This document shows positions 15,397 through 23,516 of a DNA stretch of 47,936 bases, one piece after another. The first letter of the stretch is position 1. Each line of letters begins with the position of its first letter. Below the pieces are notes generated by a model, which had not been told where the DNA came from, made no database searches, and saw only the letters and a program-made list of their open reading frames with translations. Origin of the DNA: JAUYIV01 sp035464675 (lineage in GTDB: Bacteria; Actinomycetota; Acidimicrobiia; Spongiisociales; UBA11373); NCBI GenBank assembly GCA_035464675.1, contig DATHSA010000043.1, forward strand, positions 1-47,936, given 5' to 3'. The translations under genes were made by a program, and so were the position numbers.

Positions 15397-16551
15397 CTAC
15401 CCGCCCGAGGCCCACTCCACCACTCGTGCCCGCTCCTCGTCGGTCATCCCGGTGGCGTTCTCGAAGGGCATGAAGCCCGACTCCACGAGGGGACCGACCG
15501 CGGAGCGTCGCGCCAGGATCTGGCCCTCCGTCTCGAGGAGCAATCCCCGTGGTGCTTCGGTGTAGCCCGGTTCCGTCGGGGTCGTGGAGTGGCAGGGAAC
15601 ACAGCGCTGCTGGACGATCGACAGCACGTCCGGTGGCACACCTTCGACGGTGGGCGGGCGGGTGATGATCGCAAGCGCCACCAGGACGAGGGCGGCGGCG
15701 GGAAGGATCCACATGTTCCTCTCGCCATGGCCGCGGAGGTTGAACCAGTGCCGGATGCCGGCCCCGGCGAGCGCGATTGCGGCCAGGATCGCCCAGTTCC
15801 ACCGGTCGGCGAACGTGGACGGGAAGTGGTTGCTCACCATGATGAAGACCACCGGGAGCGTCAGGTAGTTGTTGTGCAGCGACCGCCGGGCGGCGTCCTT
15901 GCCCGGCTCGGGGTCCGGTGTCTCGCCCCGCGACATGGCGGCGACCATCACCCGCTGGGACGGAATGATCACCCGGAACACGTTGGCCGCCATCAGGGTG
16001 CCCAGGAGGGCACCCGTGTGGATGTAGGCGGCGCGGCCGGTCATCACCTGCGAGTACCCGTACGCGGCGCCGGCAGCCAGTCCGAGCCCGATCAGCGCGA
16101 ACCAGGCGGGCCGTCGAGCCAGCGGTGTGCGACAGAGGCCGTCATAGACGAACCACCCCACAGCGAGGGAGCCGACCCCGATGGCGATGAGCGCCCATCT
16201 CGTGAGGTCGACCCTCGAGGGGTCGATGGCGATCCCGCTCGGGCCCAGGTAATAGACGATGAACAGCAGTGAGAAGCCGCTGAGCCAGGTGGCATACGCC
16301 TCCCATTTGAACCAGTGGAGGGTCTCGGGCAGCCGTTCGGGCGCCACCTCGTACTTGACCACCCGGTAGAACCCGCCGCCGTGGACCGACCACAGTTCGG
16401 CTGCGACACCGGGTTCGGGATCGGCGGGCGGCCGCACCCTGTTGTTCAACCAGTTGAAGTAGAACGAGGTCCCGATCCAGGTGATGCCGACGATCACGTG
16501 CAGCCAGCGCACTCCGATGTCGAGCCACTCCTGGAGGTGCAGGTCGAGCAT
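15397..16551 (-). CDS. puuD: Membrane urate oxidase with C-terminal cytochrome c domain
   Basis: 384 aa. The N-terminal part has eight or nine membrane helices and matches PuuD-type urate oxidase (WLDIGVRWLHVIVGITWIG, WFKWEAYATWLSGF, SVHGGGFYRVVKY). The C-terminal soluble part has a c-type haem site, CVPCH, near residue 314, with a later Met in SGFMPFENATG as likely axial ligand. It would oxidise urate to 5-hydroxyisourate and pass electrons to the respiratory chain rather than to oxygen directly, avoiding peroxide. The haem domain faces the outside. No peroxide-forming UaoX-type uricase is present in the window. It is followed by HIU hydrolase and OHCU decarboxylase, the next two steps. Confidence 0.9.
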   Translation of the reverse strand: MLDLHLQEWLDIGVRWLHVIVGITWIGTSFYFNWLNNRVRPPADPEPGVAAELWSVHGGGFYRVVKYEVAPERLPETLHWFKWEAYATWLSGFSLLFIVYYLGPSGIAIDPSRVDLTRWALIAIGVGSLAVGWFVYDGLCRTPLARRPAWFALIGLGLAAGAAYGYSQVMTGRAAYIHTGALLGTLMAANVFRVIIPSQRVMVAAMSRGETPDPEPGKDAARRSLHNNYLTLPVVFIMVSNHFPSTFADRWNWAILAAIALAGAGIRHWFNLRGHGERNMWILPAAALVLVALAIITRPPTVEGVPPDVLSIVQQRCVPCHSTTPTEPGYTEAPRGLLLETEGQILARRSAVGPLVESGFMPFENATGMTDEERARVVEWASGG

Positions 16552-16581
16552 CAGAGCAGCGCGCGACGATCGACCCGCACG

Positions 16582-16908
16582 CTATGAGCCCCGGTAGGTC
16601 GTATAACCGTATGGGCCGAGGAGTAGGGGTATGTGGTGGTGCTCAGAGGACTCCTCGATGCGGATGACGACTGCCACCTCCGGGTAGAAGGCATCGGGCC
16701 CGAGGTAGGGCCCGACCTCGAAGGTCAGGCGGTACTCACCGCGGCTAAGGCCCTCATCACCGAGCAGGTCGACGATCCGCCCGTCCCCGTCGGTGGTGCC
16801 CATCCCGATGGGCCGCCAACCATCGCCCTCGAACGCCTCGACGCGAACGACGATCCCCGAGGCGGGCTTCCCGGCAGCGATGTCGAGTACGTGTGTCGAG
16901 AGTGTCAC
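16582..16908 (-). CDS. 5-hydroxyisourate hydrolase (transthyretin-like)
   Basis: 108 aa, full length for a bacterial HIU hydrolase (EC 3.5.2.17). It begins LSTHVLDIAAGKPA with the first catalytic His and ends with the diagnostic C-terminal YRGS. The second conserved region HHHIPLLLGPYGY is present. It converts PuuD's product to OHCU. The start is a GTG at 16908 with GGGGAG six bases upstream. There is no periplasmic signal peptide, so it acts in the cytoplasm. It lies between OHCU decarboxylase and puuD on the same strand. Confidence 0.95.
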   Translation of the reverse strand: MTLSTHVLDIAAGKPASGIVVRVEAFEGDGWRPIGMGTTDGDGRIVDLLGDEGLSRGEYRLTFEVGPYLGPDAFYPEVAVVIRIEESSEHHHIPLLLGPYGYTTYRGS

Positions 16909-16947
16909 CGTCGTCTCCCCAACCAGCCTGTGCGCGTGCCGCTCGGC

Positions 16948-17448
16948 TCAATCTATCTCCAACAGCCGCCGCAGTCTGAGATCGGTGATCTTCTCCTGCT
17001 CGGCCGAGGCGATCTCGTACTCGGTCTCCGGGTCGTTGGCGAGGCGTTCTTTGCACAGCCTCAGCATCTCATCCGCGGATCTTCCGGTGGCGAACACGAG
17101 GTACACGCGCCCGAATCGGCGCTCGTACTCACGGTTGCACTCGGAGAGGCGCTCTCTCACCTCGCTTCCGGCTCCAACAACGCCCTCTTGCTCCCTTCGG
17201 GACCAATCCGAGTGACGCCCGCCGGCACCAGGTGATTCGCCGATTCGGGGATGGGCCGCAAAGGCCTCGTTGCGATCCTCGCTGTTTAGTGCCCGCCACT
17301 CCTCCCGAGCCGCCACCAGGAGCTCTTCGATCCCCGAGAACGGCCTCCGCATCGTCATCCCCGATGCCCACGTGGTGGACGCACAACAGTCGAGGAGCGC
17401 CTGCCGTGCCTCGTCGGCTTCGAGGGCGTTCAGCCGATCGATGTCCAC
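16948..17448 (-). CDS. OHCU decarboxylase
   Basis: 166 aa (2-oxo-4-hydroxy-4-carboxy-5-ureidoimidazoline decarboxylase, EC 4.1.1.97), giving S-allantoin. The catalytic His lies in FAAHPRIGES (about residue 66). Other family features are RPFSGIEELLVAA near the N-terminus and YERRFGRVYLVFATGRSA in the middle. The start is GTG at 17448, overlapping the end of allantoicase by 19 bases. A longer reading upstream is antisense-like, Arg-rich and not homologous. The C-terminus is the usual helical end. Confidence 0.92.
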   Translation of the reverse strand: MDIDRLNALEADEARQALLDCCASTTWASGMTMRRPFSGIEELLVAAREEWRALNSEDRNEAFAAHPRIGESPGAGGRHSDWSRREQEGVVGAGSEVRERLSECNREYERRFGRVYLVFATGRSADEMLRLCKERLANDPETEYEIASAEQEKITDLRLRRLLEID

Positions 17449-18443
17449 GGGCTGTCGCTGTGCCCGAAGGCGCGGAACCGGGCGACGCCTCCGTCTGGGT
17501 AGATGTTGAGCCTCAGGTGTGTGACGGGTCCGGTGTCGGCCAGGTCGGCCCAGCGGTGGCGGGAGTGTGGATCGACCGGCTGTTCCCCGAGAAGTGGTGA
17601 CCAGGCGGCGAATCGCAGGTCGCCGATGCCGGCCGTGGCGGCGTCGATCGCCTCGACGTCCACCGAAGCGGGAGCGTTGCCCTTGAAGTGGGTGGTGTCG
17701 ACTTCGATACGTTCCACCACCCCCCGTCCGGCGAGTCGCACCACGGCCCAGTCGTTGCCCGCGCCGCGGCGGCGCCGGGTCTCCCAACCGTCCCACATCC
17801 CTTTTGCCTTGCCGGGTACGAGCATCCGGTTGGGCGACGAGTAGTGGCGGTCAGAACAGTCGATGGCGCGGGCCCCGTTCTGCAGCAGCGCGAGGTCGAC
17901 TTCCCGTTCTCCACCCAGGGCGCCTTCTGGCGGAACCGGATCCCCGAAGGCCCGGAGGCGGGCGACCCCTCCGTCCGGGTAGATGACCAGCCTGAGATGC
18001 GTGATCCGCTCTGGGTGGCCGACGAGGAACTCGTTGATCGTGTCCCCGCGAAGGGGCGACCGGGGAACCACCTCCATCCATCGCGCCGGGTCGCGCACCA
18101 GCTCGACCATCGATGGACTCCCGGGCAGGTCGATCGCTTCTATGGAGGCCGACTCCGGGTAGTTGCCGGTGAAGTGACTGGTGTCGACCACGATGCGGCG
18201 CACGATCCCCGGGATGCCCAGGGCGATCACCGCCCAGTCATGGCCCGGCTCGCGGCGTCGCCGGGTCTCCCAGCCGTCCATCCACTTGCCTCGCGAGGTG
18301 AACTTGTCGGGATTCCACACGGGGTCGCCATCGGCTATGAGGTTCTCCTTCGGCGCGAAGAACTCGTCGTTGGCGGCCAGGACCTTGCCACCGACGCTAC
18401 TCGAGGCGAGGTCGACGAGCAGTTCGGGGGCGCTGTCGGTCAT
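17430..18443 (-). CDS. alc: Allantoicase
   Basis: 337 aa (EC 3.5.3.4), hydrolysing allantoate to ureidoglycolate and urea. It is an internal duplication: each half carries the same block, GWETRRRREPGHDWAV (about residues 58-73) and GWETRRRRGAGNDWAV (about 220-235), followed by IEVDTTHFKGN-like and HLRLNIYPDGGVAR blocks. This matches the two-fold jelly-roll of the family. ATG at 18443 overlaps the TGA of allantoinase (ATGA). Use of allantoicase rather than allantoate amidohydrolase means nitrogen leaves as urea, so urease or a ureidoglycolate lyase is expected elsewhere. Confidence 0.94.
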   Translation of the reverse strand: MTDSAPELLVDLASSSVGGKVLAANDEFFAPKENLIADGDPVWNPDKFTSRGKWMDGWETRRRREPGHDWAVIALGIPGIVRRIVVDTSHFTGNYPESASIEAIDLPGSPSMVELVRDPARWMEVVPRSPLRGDTINEFLVGHPERITHLRLVIYPDGGVARLRAFGDPVPPEGALGGEREVDLALLQNGARAIDCSDRHYSSPNRMLVPGKAKGMWDGWETRRRRGAGNDWAVVRLAGRGVVERIEVDTTHFKGNAPASVDVEAIDAATAGIGDLRFAAWSPLLGEQPVDPHSRHRWADLADTGPVTHLRLNIYPDGGVARFRAFGHSDSPWTSIG

Positions 18444-19762
18444 GCGTGCTCCAGGAGTCGTCCCTGGCCGGGATGGACCCGGCCGTCGAACACCATCCTG
18501 CCGCGAACGTAGGTGGTGCGCACGGCACCGCGGAGAGTGCGCCCGGCGTACGGTGTGACCGGGTGGCGTTGATTGAGTGCCAACGGGTCGACAGCCCACT
18601 CGACATCGGGATCCCAGACCACCAGATCGGCACGACACCCCTCGGCGATCGAGCCCGTGTTCAACCCGGTCAGGCCGGCGGGGGCAGATGCGGTCCACCT
18701 CATGACATCGGCGATCTCGAAACCGCGACGCGATGCCTCGGTCCACACGATGGGGAGCCGCAGTTCGAGCGAAGCGATGCCGCCCCATGCCTGGTCGAAC
18801 CCGCCGGCCTTGAGTGCCGGGGAGCACGGGGAGTGATCGCTGACCACCATGTCGATGATGCCTTCGGCAAGCCCGCCCCAGAGTCGTTCCCGATTCTCGG
18901 CATCGCGGATGGGAGGCGCGCATTTGAACTCGCAGGCCCCCGGCGGAACCTCCTCCGCCGAGAGGGCGAGGTAGTGGGGACACGTCTCCACCGAGATGGC
19001 GAGTCCCTCCTCCCGTGACCTGGAGAGGATGGGGAGGGCGTCGGCCGCCGACAGATGGAGGATGTGGGCTGCGCCACCGGTGCGTCGGCAGGCCGCGATG
19101 ACGGCTTCGATGGCCTCCACCTCGGCCTCGGGCGGGCGCGACGCGAGAAATGATCTGTAGTCCGGGCCGCAGGCCGGGGCGGCGGCGATCACATCGGGCG
19201 ACTCTGCGTGGACGAGGAGCGGCAGCCCGACGGCCGCGGCCGCGGCGAGCGCCTCGTCGAGGTCGTCGAGCTCGATCCGGCCGAACTCGTCGACACCCGA
19301 CTCCACCAGGAACGCCTTGAACCCGAAGACTCCCGCGTCCGCCAGGGCGGCGACTTCCCCGAGGCTCCCGGGCACGACGCCACCCCAGAACCCGATGTCG
19401 ACCGACGCCCCTTCCCGTGCGGTCTCCTGCTTGATCCGAAGGCCATCGAGCGTCGTGGTCGGCGGGATGCTGTTGAGGGGCATGTCGATCAGCGCCGCCA
19501 CCCCGCCGGCTGCCGCAGCCGCCGTCGCGGTGGCGAAGCCCTCCCACTCGGTCCGTCCCGGCTCGTTGACATGCACGTGGGTGTCGACCAGGGCCGGAGT
19601 GATCAGCTGGTCGCCGTAGTCGGTGACGGCGACGCCCCCGTCGATCCCGTGGTCGAGCACACGCACGATGAGGTCGCCCGAGATCGACACCGTCGCCGGG
19701 CGTACGGTGTCGTCGACGAGGACGCGGGTGGATCGGACGGCGAACGAGGCCGGAGAGCCCAT
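18440..19762 (-). CDS. allB: Allantoinase
   Basis: 440 aa cyclic amidohydrolase (EC 3.5.2.5), opening allantoin to allantoate. Binuclear metal motifs are DTHVHVNEPGRTEWEGF, the carbamylated Lys in FGFKAFLVESG, His in LLVHAESPD, His in AHILHLSA and Asp in VVSDHSPC. It is the first gene of the urate-to-ureidoglycolate operon on this strand, followed by allantoicase with a four-base overlap. A CATACT sequence seven bases before the ATG could be a -10. The ETCPHYLALS motif and the lack of a hydantoinase-type loop support allantoinase over dihydropyrimidinase. Confidence 0.93.
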   Translation of the reverse strand: MGSPASFAVRSTRVLVDDTVRPATVSISGDLIVRVLDHGIDGGVAVTDYGDQLITPALVDTHVHVNEPGRTEWEGFATATAAAAAGGVAALIDMPLNSIPPTTTLDGLRIKQETAREGASVDIGFWGGVVPGSLGEVAALADAGVFGFKAFLVESGVDEFGRIELDDLDEALAAAAAVGLPLLVHAESPDVIAAAPACGPDYRSFLASRPPEAEVEAIEAVIAACRRTGGAAHILHLSAADALPILSRSREEGLAISVETCPHYLALSAEEVPPGACEFKCAPPIRDAENRERLWGGLAEGIIDMVVSDHSPCSPALKAGGFDQAWGGIASLELRLPIVWTEASRRGFEIADVMRWTASAPAGLTGLNTGSIAEGCRADLVVWDPDVEWAVDPLALNQRHPVTPYAGRTLRGAVRTTYVRGRMVFDGRVHPGQGRLLEHA

Positions 19763-19805
19763 CCGGGGCAGTATGACCGCCGGGCGTGGCTGCGCGGCTG
19801 ATTGC

Positions 19806-19811
19806 TAGTTT
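19806..19811 (+). promoter_or_regulatory. -10 element TAGTTT, leaderless start at 19819
   Basis: TAGTTT ends seven bases before the ATG at 19819, which supports this start over one eleven codons upstream. Confidence 0.45.
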
Positions 19812-19818
19812 CGCCTCG

Positions 19819-20340
19819 ATGGACGAGACCCGCCTGATCGAGTGTCCCGTCTGCGGCGGGAGCGTGTCGGCGTCGGCGCACGCCTGCCCTCACTGCGGGC
19901 ACCCGATGGAGGGGTGGTCCGCGGCCGGCGTGCGCTACGCCTCGGTGCTGCAGAGAGGCATCGCCCGGCTGATCGACATCGTCATCGTCTACACCGTCTC
20001 GCTGATCTTGATCCGCGTGCTCTTCCCGGAGCTCGCCTGGTCGATCGCATTCGGGTCCGAGGAGGCCGCCAATCGCGGCGCTGTCATCGTGCTGGTGGTC
20101 TTCGTCGCCTACTTCACGATCCTCGAGGCGAGATCGGGACGGACCGCCGGGAAGTCGATTGCCGGTATCCGGGTGCGCAAGGCGGACGGATCCGAGATGA
20201 CGGCGGGAGCAGCGCTCGTCCGGAACCTGCTGTTGGCGATTCCGATCCTTTGGCCGCTCGCCCTGATCGTGATCCTGGTCGACGAGCGCAACCAGGGTCA
20301 TCACGACAAGGGTGCTTCGACGGTGGTCGTCTCGGGCTAG
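19819..20340 (+). CDS. RDD-family membrane protein with N-terminal zinc ribbon
   Basis: 173 aa. A short zinc ribbon (CPVCGG...CPHCGHP, residues 8-30) leads into an RDD domain. RGIARLIDIVIVYTVSLIL holds the conserved Arg and Asp, and ARSGRTAGKSIAGIRVRKADG is the second family block. About three membrane helices are seen. RDD proteins are poorly understood; some are linked to ion exchange or antiporter activity. The start at 19819 is chosen on the -10 spacing. It is divergent from allantoinase with only about 56 bp between starts, so the two may share control DNA. Confidence 0.85.
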   Translation: MDETRLIECPVCGGSVSASAHACPHCGHPMEGWSAAGVRYASVLQRGIARLIDIVIVYTVSLILIRVLFPELAWSIAFGSEEAANRGAVIVLVVFVAYFTILEARSGRTAGKSIAGIRVRKADGSEMTAGAALVRNLLLAIPILWPLALIVILVDERNQGHHDKGASTVVVSG

Positions 20341-20427
20341 CCAGCCTCGAGAGTTGCGAGTCTGGAGTCCTCCGTCCTCCCGGGCTCCTGCAACAGCCGA
20401 GCCGAGATCCCGACACGGTCGGGCAGC

Positions 20428-20455
20428 CAATCGTAAATTGCCAATTGCCAATTGC
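20428..20455. repeat. Heptamer repeat (four units, CAATTGC type)
   Basis: Four consecutive 7-mers: CAATCGT, AAATTGC, CAATTGC, CAATTGC. It lies 24 bp beyond the stop of the cytosine deaminase gene, in the convergent spacer with the RDD gene. It is AT-rich against a GC-rich background. Weaker 7-base periodicity (GAGTTGC, GAGTCTG, GAGTCCT) is seen at about 20351-20371. Confidence 0.7.
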
Positions 20456-20479
20456 GGGAGCCGAGCGTCGCGAGGCGAC

Positions 20480-20926
20480 CTACACCCCGATGTCCTCGTT
20501 CCACAGATCGGGATGGGTGGCGACGAATTCCTCCATGAGGTCCACGCACCGGATGTCGTCGACGATCACGACCTCGACGCCACGGCTGCGCACATGGTCC
20601 TCGGGACCGCGGAAGGTGCGGTTCTCGGCGACGACGATCCGGGGGATGCCGTAGAGGAGTGCGGCCCCGCTGCACATGTCGCAGGGTGACAGCGTGCTGT
20701 AGAGGGTCGCCCGGCGATACGCCGCAGCGGGAAGCCGCCCGGCTCGTTCGATCGCATCCATTTCGGCATGGAGGATGGCGCTGCCCTCCTGAATCCGGCG
20801 ATTGTGCCCCCGACCGACGATCTCCCCATCGACCACGAGCACGGAGCCGATCGGGATCCCGCCCTCATCTCGACCGGCGACCGCTTCGAGATAGGCGGCG
20901 TCGAGAAAATGCGCGTCCCCGGTCAC
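20480..20926 (-). CDS. Yeast-type cytosine deaminase (zinc CDA fold)
   Basis: 148 aa. Zinc site: His in SAILHAEMDAIE with the catalytic Glu, and TLSPCDMCSGA with the two Cys. Over most of its length it resembles yeast Fcy1 rather than bacterial CodA: GRGHNRRIQEGSA, LYGIPRIVVAENRTF, VVIVDDIRC and a C-terminal LWNEDIG. It would turn cytosine into uracil plus ammonia; a broader nucleobase deaminase activity is possible. The start is GTG at 20926, matching the homologous N-terminus. It is the last gene of the cluster that includes nicotinamide salvage enzymes, and heptamer repeats lie directly at both ends of the gene. Confidence 0.85.
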   Translation of the reverse strand: MTGDAHFLDAAYLEAVAGRDEGGIPIGSVLVVDGEIVGRGHNRRIQEGSAILHAEMDAIERAGRLPAAAYRRATLYSTLSPCDMCSGAALLYGIPRIVVAENRTFRGPEDHVRSRGVEVVIVDDIRCVDLMEEFVATHPDLWNEDIGV

Positions 20927-20946
20927 GAGATGCCCCCGGTCCCGGT

Positions 20947-20967
20947 GTTGCGACTTGCGATTTGCGA
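20947..20967. repeat. Heptamer repeat (three units, NTTGCGA type)
   Basis: Three consecutive 7-mers GTTGCGA, CTTGCGA, TTTGCGA in the 49-bp spacer just upstream of the cytosine deaminase start. Confidence 0.7.
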
Positions 20968-20975
20968 CGTGTGCC

Positions 20976-21563
20976 TCAAAGCGGCGACGAATAGGCCGTC
21001 GTGTCGTGACCGTCCTCGTCCTGCTCGCGGCGAACCAGATCCATGTATTTCGAGGCACCGAGGATCTGGCGGTCCAGCAGCGCGGCGAGGTGGTCGACCG
21101 CATACGCGGTCGCCTCCTCGAGATGGCTGTCGATGTCGCTCGCATCCTGGACGTAGGTGAGACGGGTCCAGTACGAGTTGACCACGACGGTGAGGAAGGA
21201 CTGGACGACGCTGTTCCGCTCGAGCGCCGCCAGCGGGCGCATGTAGAGCAGCACCGTGAAGAGCAGGACGGACATGGCGGCGACGCCCGCCACGACCCCG
21301 GCGTGCGCCCAGTCGTAACCGTCGGCGGGCACGTCGGTGGCGATCCGGATGGCGGCGACCATGGCGCCCAGCGCGATCATGAACACCACGAGGAACATCC
21401 ACTTCATCGTGGCGAACGCGAATCGCTGACTGCGGGCGTTCCTCAGGAATTCCTGCTGGTTCTCGTGGAGGATCGTCCTGGCCAACGCCTCGATCCCCTC
21501 CGGGCCGGGGGGTACGGCGCGCAACGGCTCGCCCTCGTTCTTCTTTGCGTCGCTGGTCGTCAT
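20976..21563 (-). CDS. Membrane protein of unknown function with two central helices
   Basis: 195 aa. A charged N-terminal region with a likely amphipathic helix (about residues 20-50) is followed by two hydrophobic segments, about 54-75 (MKWMFLVVFMIALGAMVAAI) and 90-112. A polar C-terminal domain of about 85 residues ends in a Tyr/Ser tail. The start is ATG at 21563 because GGGAGG lies seven bases upstream; a GTG two codons earlier is too close. It lies between pncB (34-bp gap) and cytosine deaminase on the same strand, so it may be co-transcribed. I do not recognise the family. Confidence 0.75.
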   Translation of the reverse strand: MTTSDAKKNEGEPLRAVPPGPEGIEALARTILHENQQEFLRNARSQRFAFATMKWMFLVVFMIALGAMVAAIRIATDVPADGYDWAHAGVVAGVAAMSVLLFTVLLYMRPLAALERNSVVQSFLTVVVNSYWTRLTYVQDASDIDSHLEEATAYAVDHLAALLDRQILGASKYMDLVRREQDEDGHDTTAYSSPL

Positions 21564-21597
21564 CGACACGCCTCCCTCGCTGGAATCTTATGACCGC

Positions 21598-22929
21598 TCA
21601 GTGCTTCGCGGAGAGGCGGTCGACCAGCGACTGCAGTCCCTCTGAGATCTCGACCCTCCAGGGAGGGTCGGCGGGCCCGTCGAGTCGGCGGATCGACTCC
21701 GGCAGGGCGGCGATGCTGTCGGTGGTGGCTTCGCGGATCTCGTCGAGCGGAGGGATTGGCCGGCTGCGTTCTCCGCCCGACATCGCAGGCGCGAGCAGCG
21801 GGAGGCCGGATGGCTCCTCATCGGCCAATGCGATCACGTCGCCGTCGTTCGATCGAAACACCTGCTTGATGCCCGGGAGGTTCGCTTTGCCGGTCGACTT
21901 CTTCATCACGGGGCCGTTGGGGTCTTCGACGAGTTTGTAGATGATGTCCAGGCTGGGGGCATCTGAGCTGGTCATCATGCTGGTCCCCACCCCGAATCCG
22001 TCGATCGGGGCATCGTCTGCCAGCAAGGCGGCCACGCGGTGCTCGTCGAGCCCGCCCGACGCAAGGATGCGGATGCTCTCCAGCCCGGCGTCGTCGAGCA
22101 CCTTGCGCACCTCCTTGGAGAGCGCCGACAGATCGCCCGAGTCGAGCCGCACGGCGGACACTTCGATCCCGTCCGCGCGCAGGATCGGCGCCAGTTCCGC
22201 CACGATCCGGGCACCTTCGACGGTGTCGAAGGTGTCGATCAGCATCACTGCGTCGTTGGGGAAGGCCCGGGCGAAGGCCTCGAAGGCGCGGCGCTCATCG
22301 CCGTGGGCAAGGATGTAGGAGTGGGCCATCGTCCCCGTGACCGGGATCCCGTAGTGAAATCCAGCGGCAACCAGGGAGGTGGCTGTGGCTCCCGCGATGT
22401 AGGCGGCGCGGGCGCCCTTCAGGGCGGCGTCGGCACCGTGGCTCCGTCGGGCTCCGAAGTCGACGAATTGGCGGTCGCCGGCGGCGATGGCGACCCTCGC
22501 CGCCTTCGAGGCGATCAACGTCTGCACCCCCACGGCGTTGAGTAGGAAGGTCTCGAGGATCTGAGCCTGGATGATCGGTGCCGTCACCCGCATCAAGGGC
22601 TCCTTGCCATACGCGATGGTGCCCTCTTGCACGGCCCAGACATCACCGGTGAATCGCAGGTCGCCCAGGTAGGCGAGAAACTCCTGTGAGAATCGATCCA
22701 GCGAGGCAAGGTAGGCGATCGCATCGGCGTGGAAGCGGAGTGACCCGAGGTGGTCGATGGCCTCCTCGATGCCCGCTGCGACGAGGAAGTTGCGCTCGGG
22801 GGCGAGGTCTCGGACCCACAGTTCGAAGGTGGCTTCGCCGTCCATTCCGTCGCGCAGATACGCGTCGGCCATCGTCAGCTCGTAGAGGTCGGTGAGCAGG
22901 GGGGCCGACCGCCCGGTGATCCATTTCAA
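21598..22929 (-). CDS. pncB: Nicotinate phosphoribosyltransferase
   Basis: 443 aa (EC 6.3.4.21), making NAMN from nicotinate and PRPP with ATP. The N-terminus LLTDLYELTMADAYL is diagnostic. The autophosphorylated His is in GTMAHSYILAHGDE (about residue 203), and the phosphate-binding end has SGGLDEHRVAALL and GFGVGTSMMTS. ATG at 22929 overlaps the pncA TGA (ATGA). With nicotinamidase it forms the deamidating NAD salvage route, from nicotinamide to nicotinate to NAMN. Confidence 0.95.
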   Translation of the reverse strand: MKWITGRSAPLLTDLYELTMADAYLRDGMDGEATFELWVRDLAPERNFLVAAGIEEAIDHLGSLRFHADAIAYLASLDRFSQEFLAYLGDLRFTGDVWAVQEGTIAYGKEPLMRVTAPIIQAQILETFLLNAVGVQTLIASKAARVAIAAGDRQFVDFGARRSHGADAALKGARAAYIAGATATSLVAAGFHYGIPVTGTMAHSYILAHGDERRAFEAFARAFPNDAVMLIDTFDTVEGARIVAELAPILRADGIEVSAVRLDSGDLSALSKEVRKVLDDAGLESIRILASGGLDEHRVAALLADDAPIDGFGVGTSMMTSSDAPSLDIIYKLVEDPNGPVMKKSTGKANLPGIKQVFRSNDGDVIALADEEPSGLPLLAPAMSGGERSRPIPPLDEIREATTDSIAALPESIRRLDGPADPPWRVEISEGLQSLVDRLSAKH

Positions 22930-23516
22930 CTGACCGTCACACCGGCCTCTCGCATCTCTGCGACGGCGGAGTCCCCGTCACCGGGCTCCAGATCGACGGC
23001 GCGGATCCCATCACTGAGCGACGTGGTCTCGAAGCCGAGGCGGACGGCATCGAGCGCGGTCTCTTTCACGCAGTAGTCGGTGGCGACGCCCACGATGACG
23101 ACCCGCTTGGTCCCCAGATCGTCGAGGAGCTCGTCGAGCCCGGTCGATGAGACGTCATCTGGTCGCTCAGGGTCCCGTACCGAAAAGGCGCTGTAACCAT
23201 CGCCACCCTCCACCCCCTTGCGGATCGTCGGCGCGTCTTCGAGCACGTGGAGCCGGGGGTGGAACTCGGAGCCCCACGACTCGGCGACGCAGTGGACCGG
23301 CCAGACGCCGCCGTCCGTCTCGAAGTGCGGTGTCGAGAACGGGTGCCAGTCCTGCGTGTAGACCACGACGGCCCCGGAACCGCTCGCTTCGGCGATCTGA
23401 TCGTTGATGAAAGGGATGATGCTCTCGGCGCCGGTGACCTCGAGGGTGCCGTTGGGGTCGACGAAGTCGTTCTGCATGTCGACGACGATCAGTGCGGTCT
23501 TCTCGTCGAAGGTCAA
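22926..23516 (-). CDS. pncA: Nicotinamidase
   Basis: 196 aa cysteine hydrolase of the isochorismatase fold (EC 3.5.1.19). The triad is Asp in ALIVVDMQNDFVDP, Lys in TIRKGVEGG and Cys in GVATDYCVKET. The metal site DWHPFSTPHF and PVHC are present. The start is TTG at 23516, sharing bases with the HIT gene stop (TTGA); no ATG or GTG exists before the active-site Asp. The product feeds PncB. Long upstream in-frame sequence belongs antisense to other genes and is not part of the protein. Confidence 0.93.
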   Translation of the reverse strand: MTFDEKTALIVVDMQNDFVDPNGTLEVTGAESIIPFINDQIAEASGSGAVVVYTQDWHPFSTPHFETDGGVWPVHCVAESWGSEFHPRLHVLEDAPTIRKGVEGGDGYSAFSVRDPERPDDVSSTGLDELLDDLGTKRVVIVGVATDYCVKETALDAVRLGFETTSLSDGIRAVDLEPGDGDSAVAEMREAGVTVS

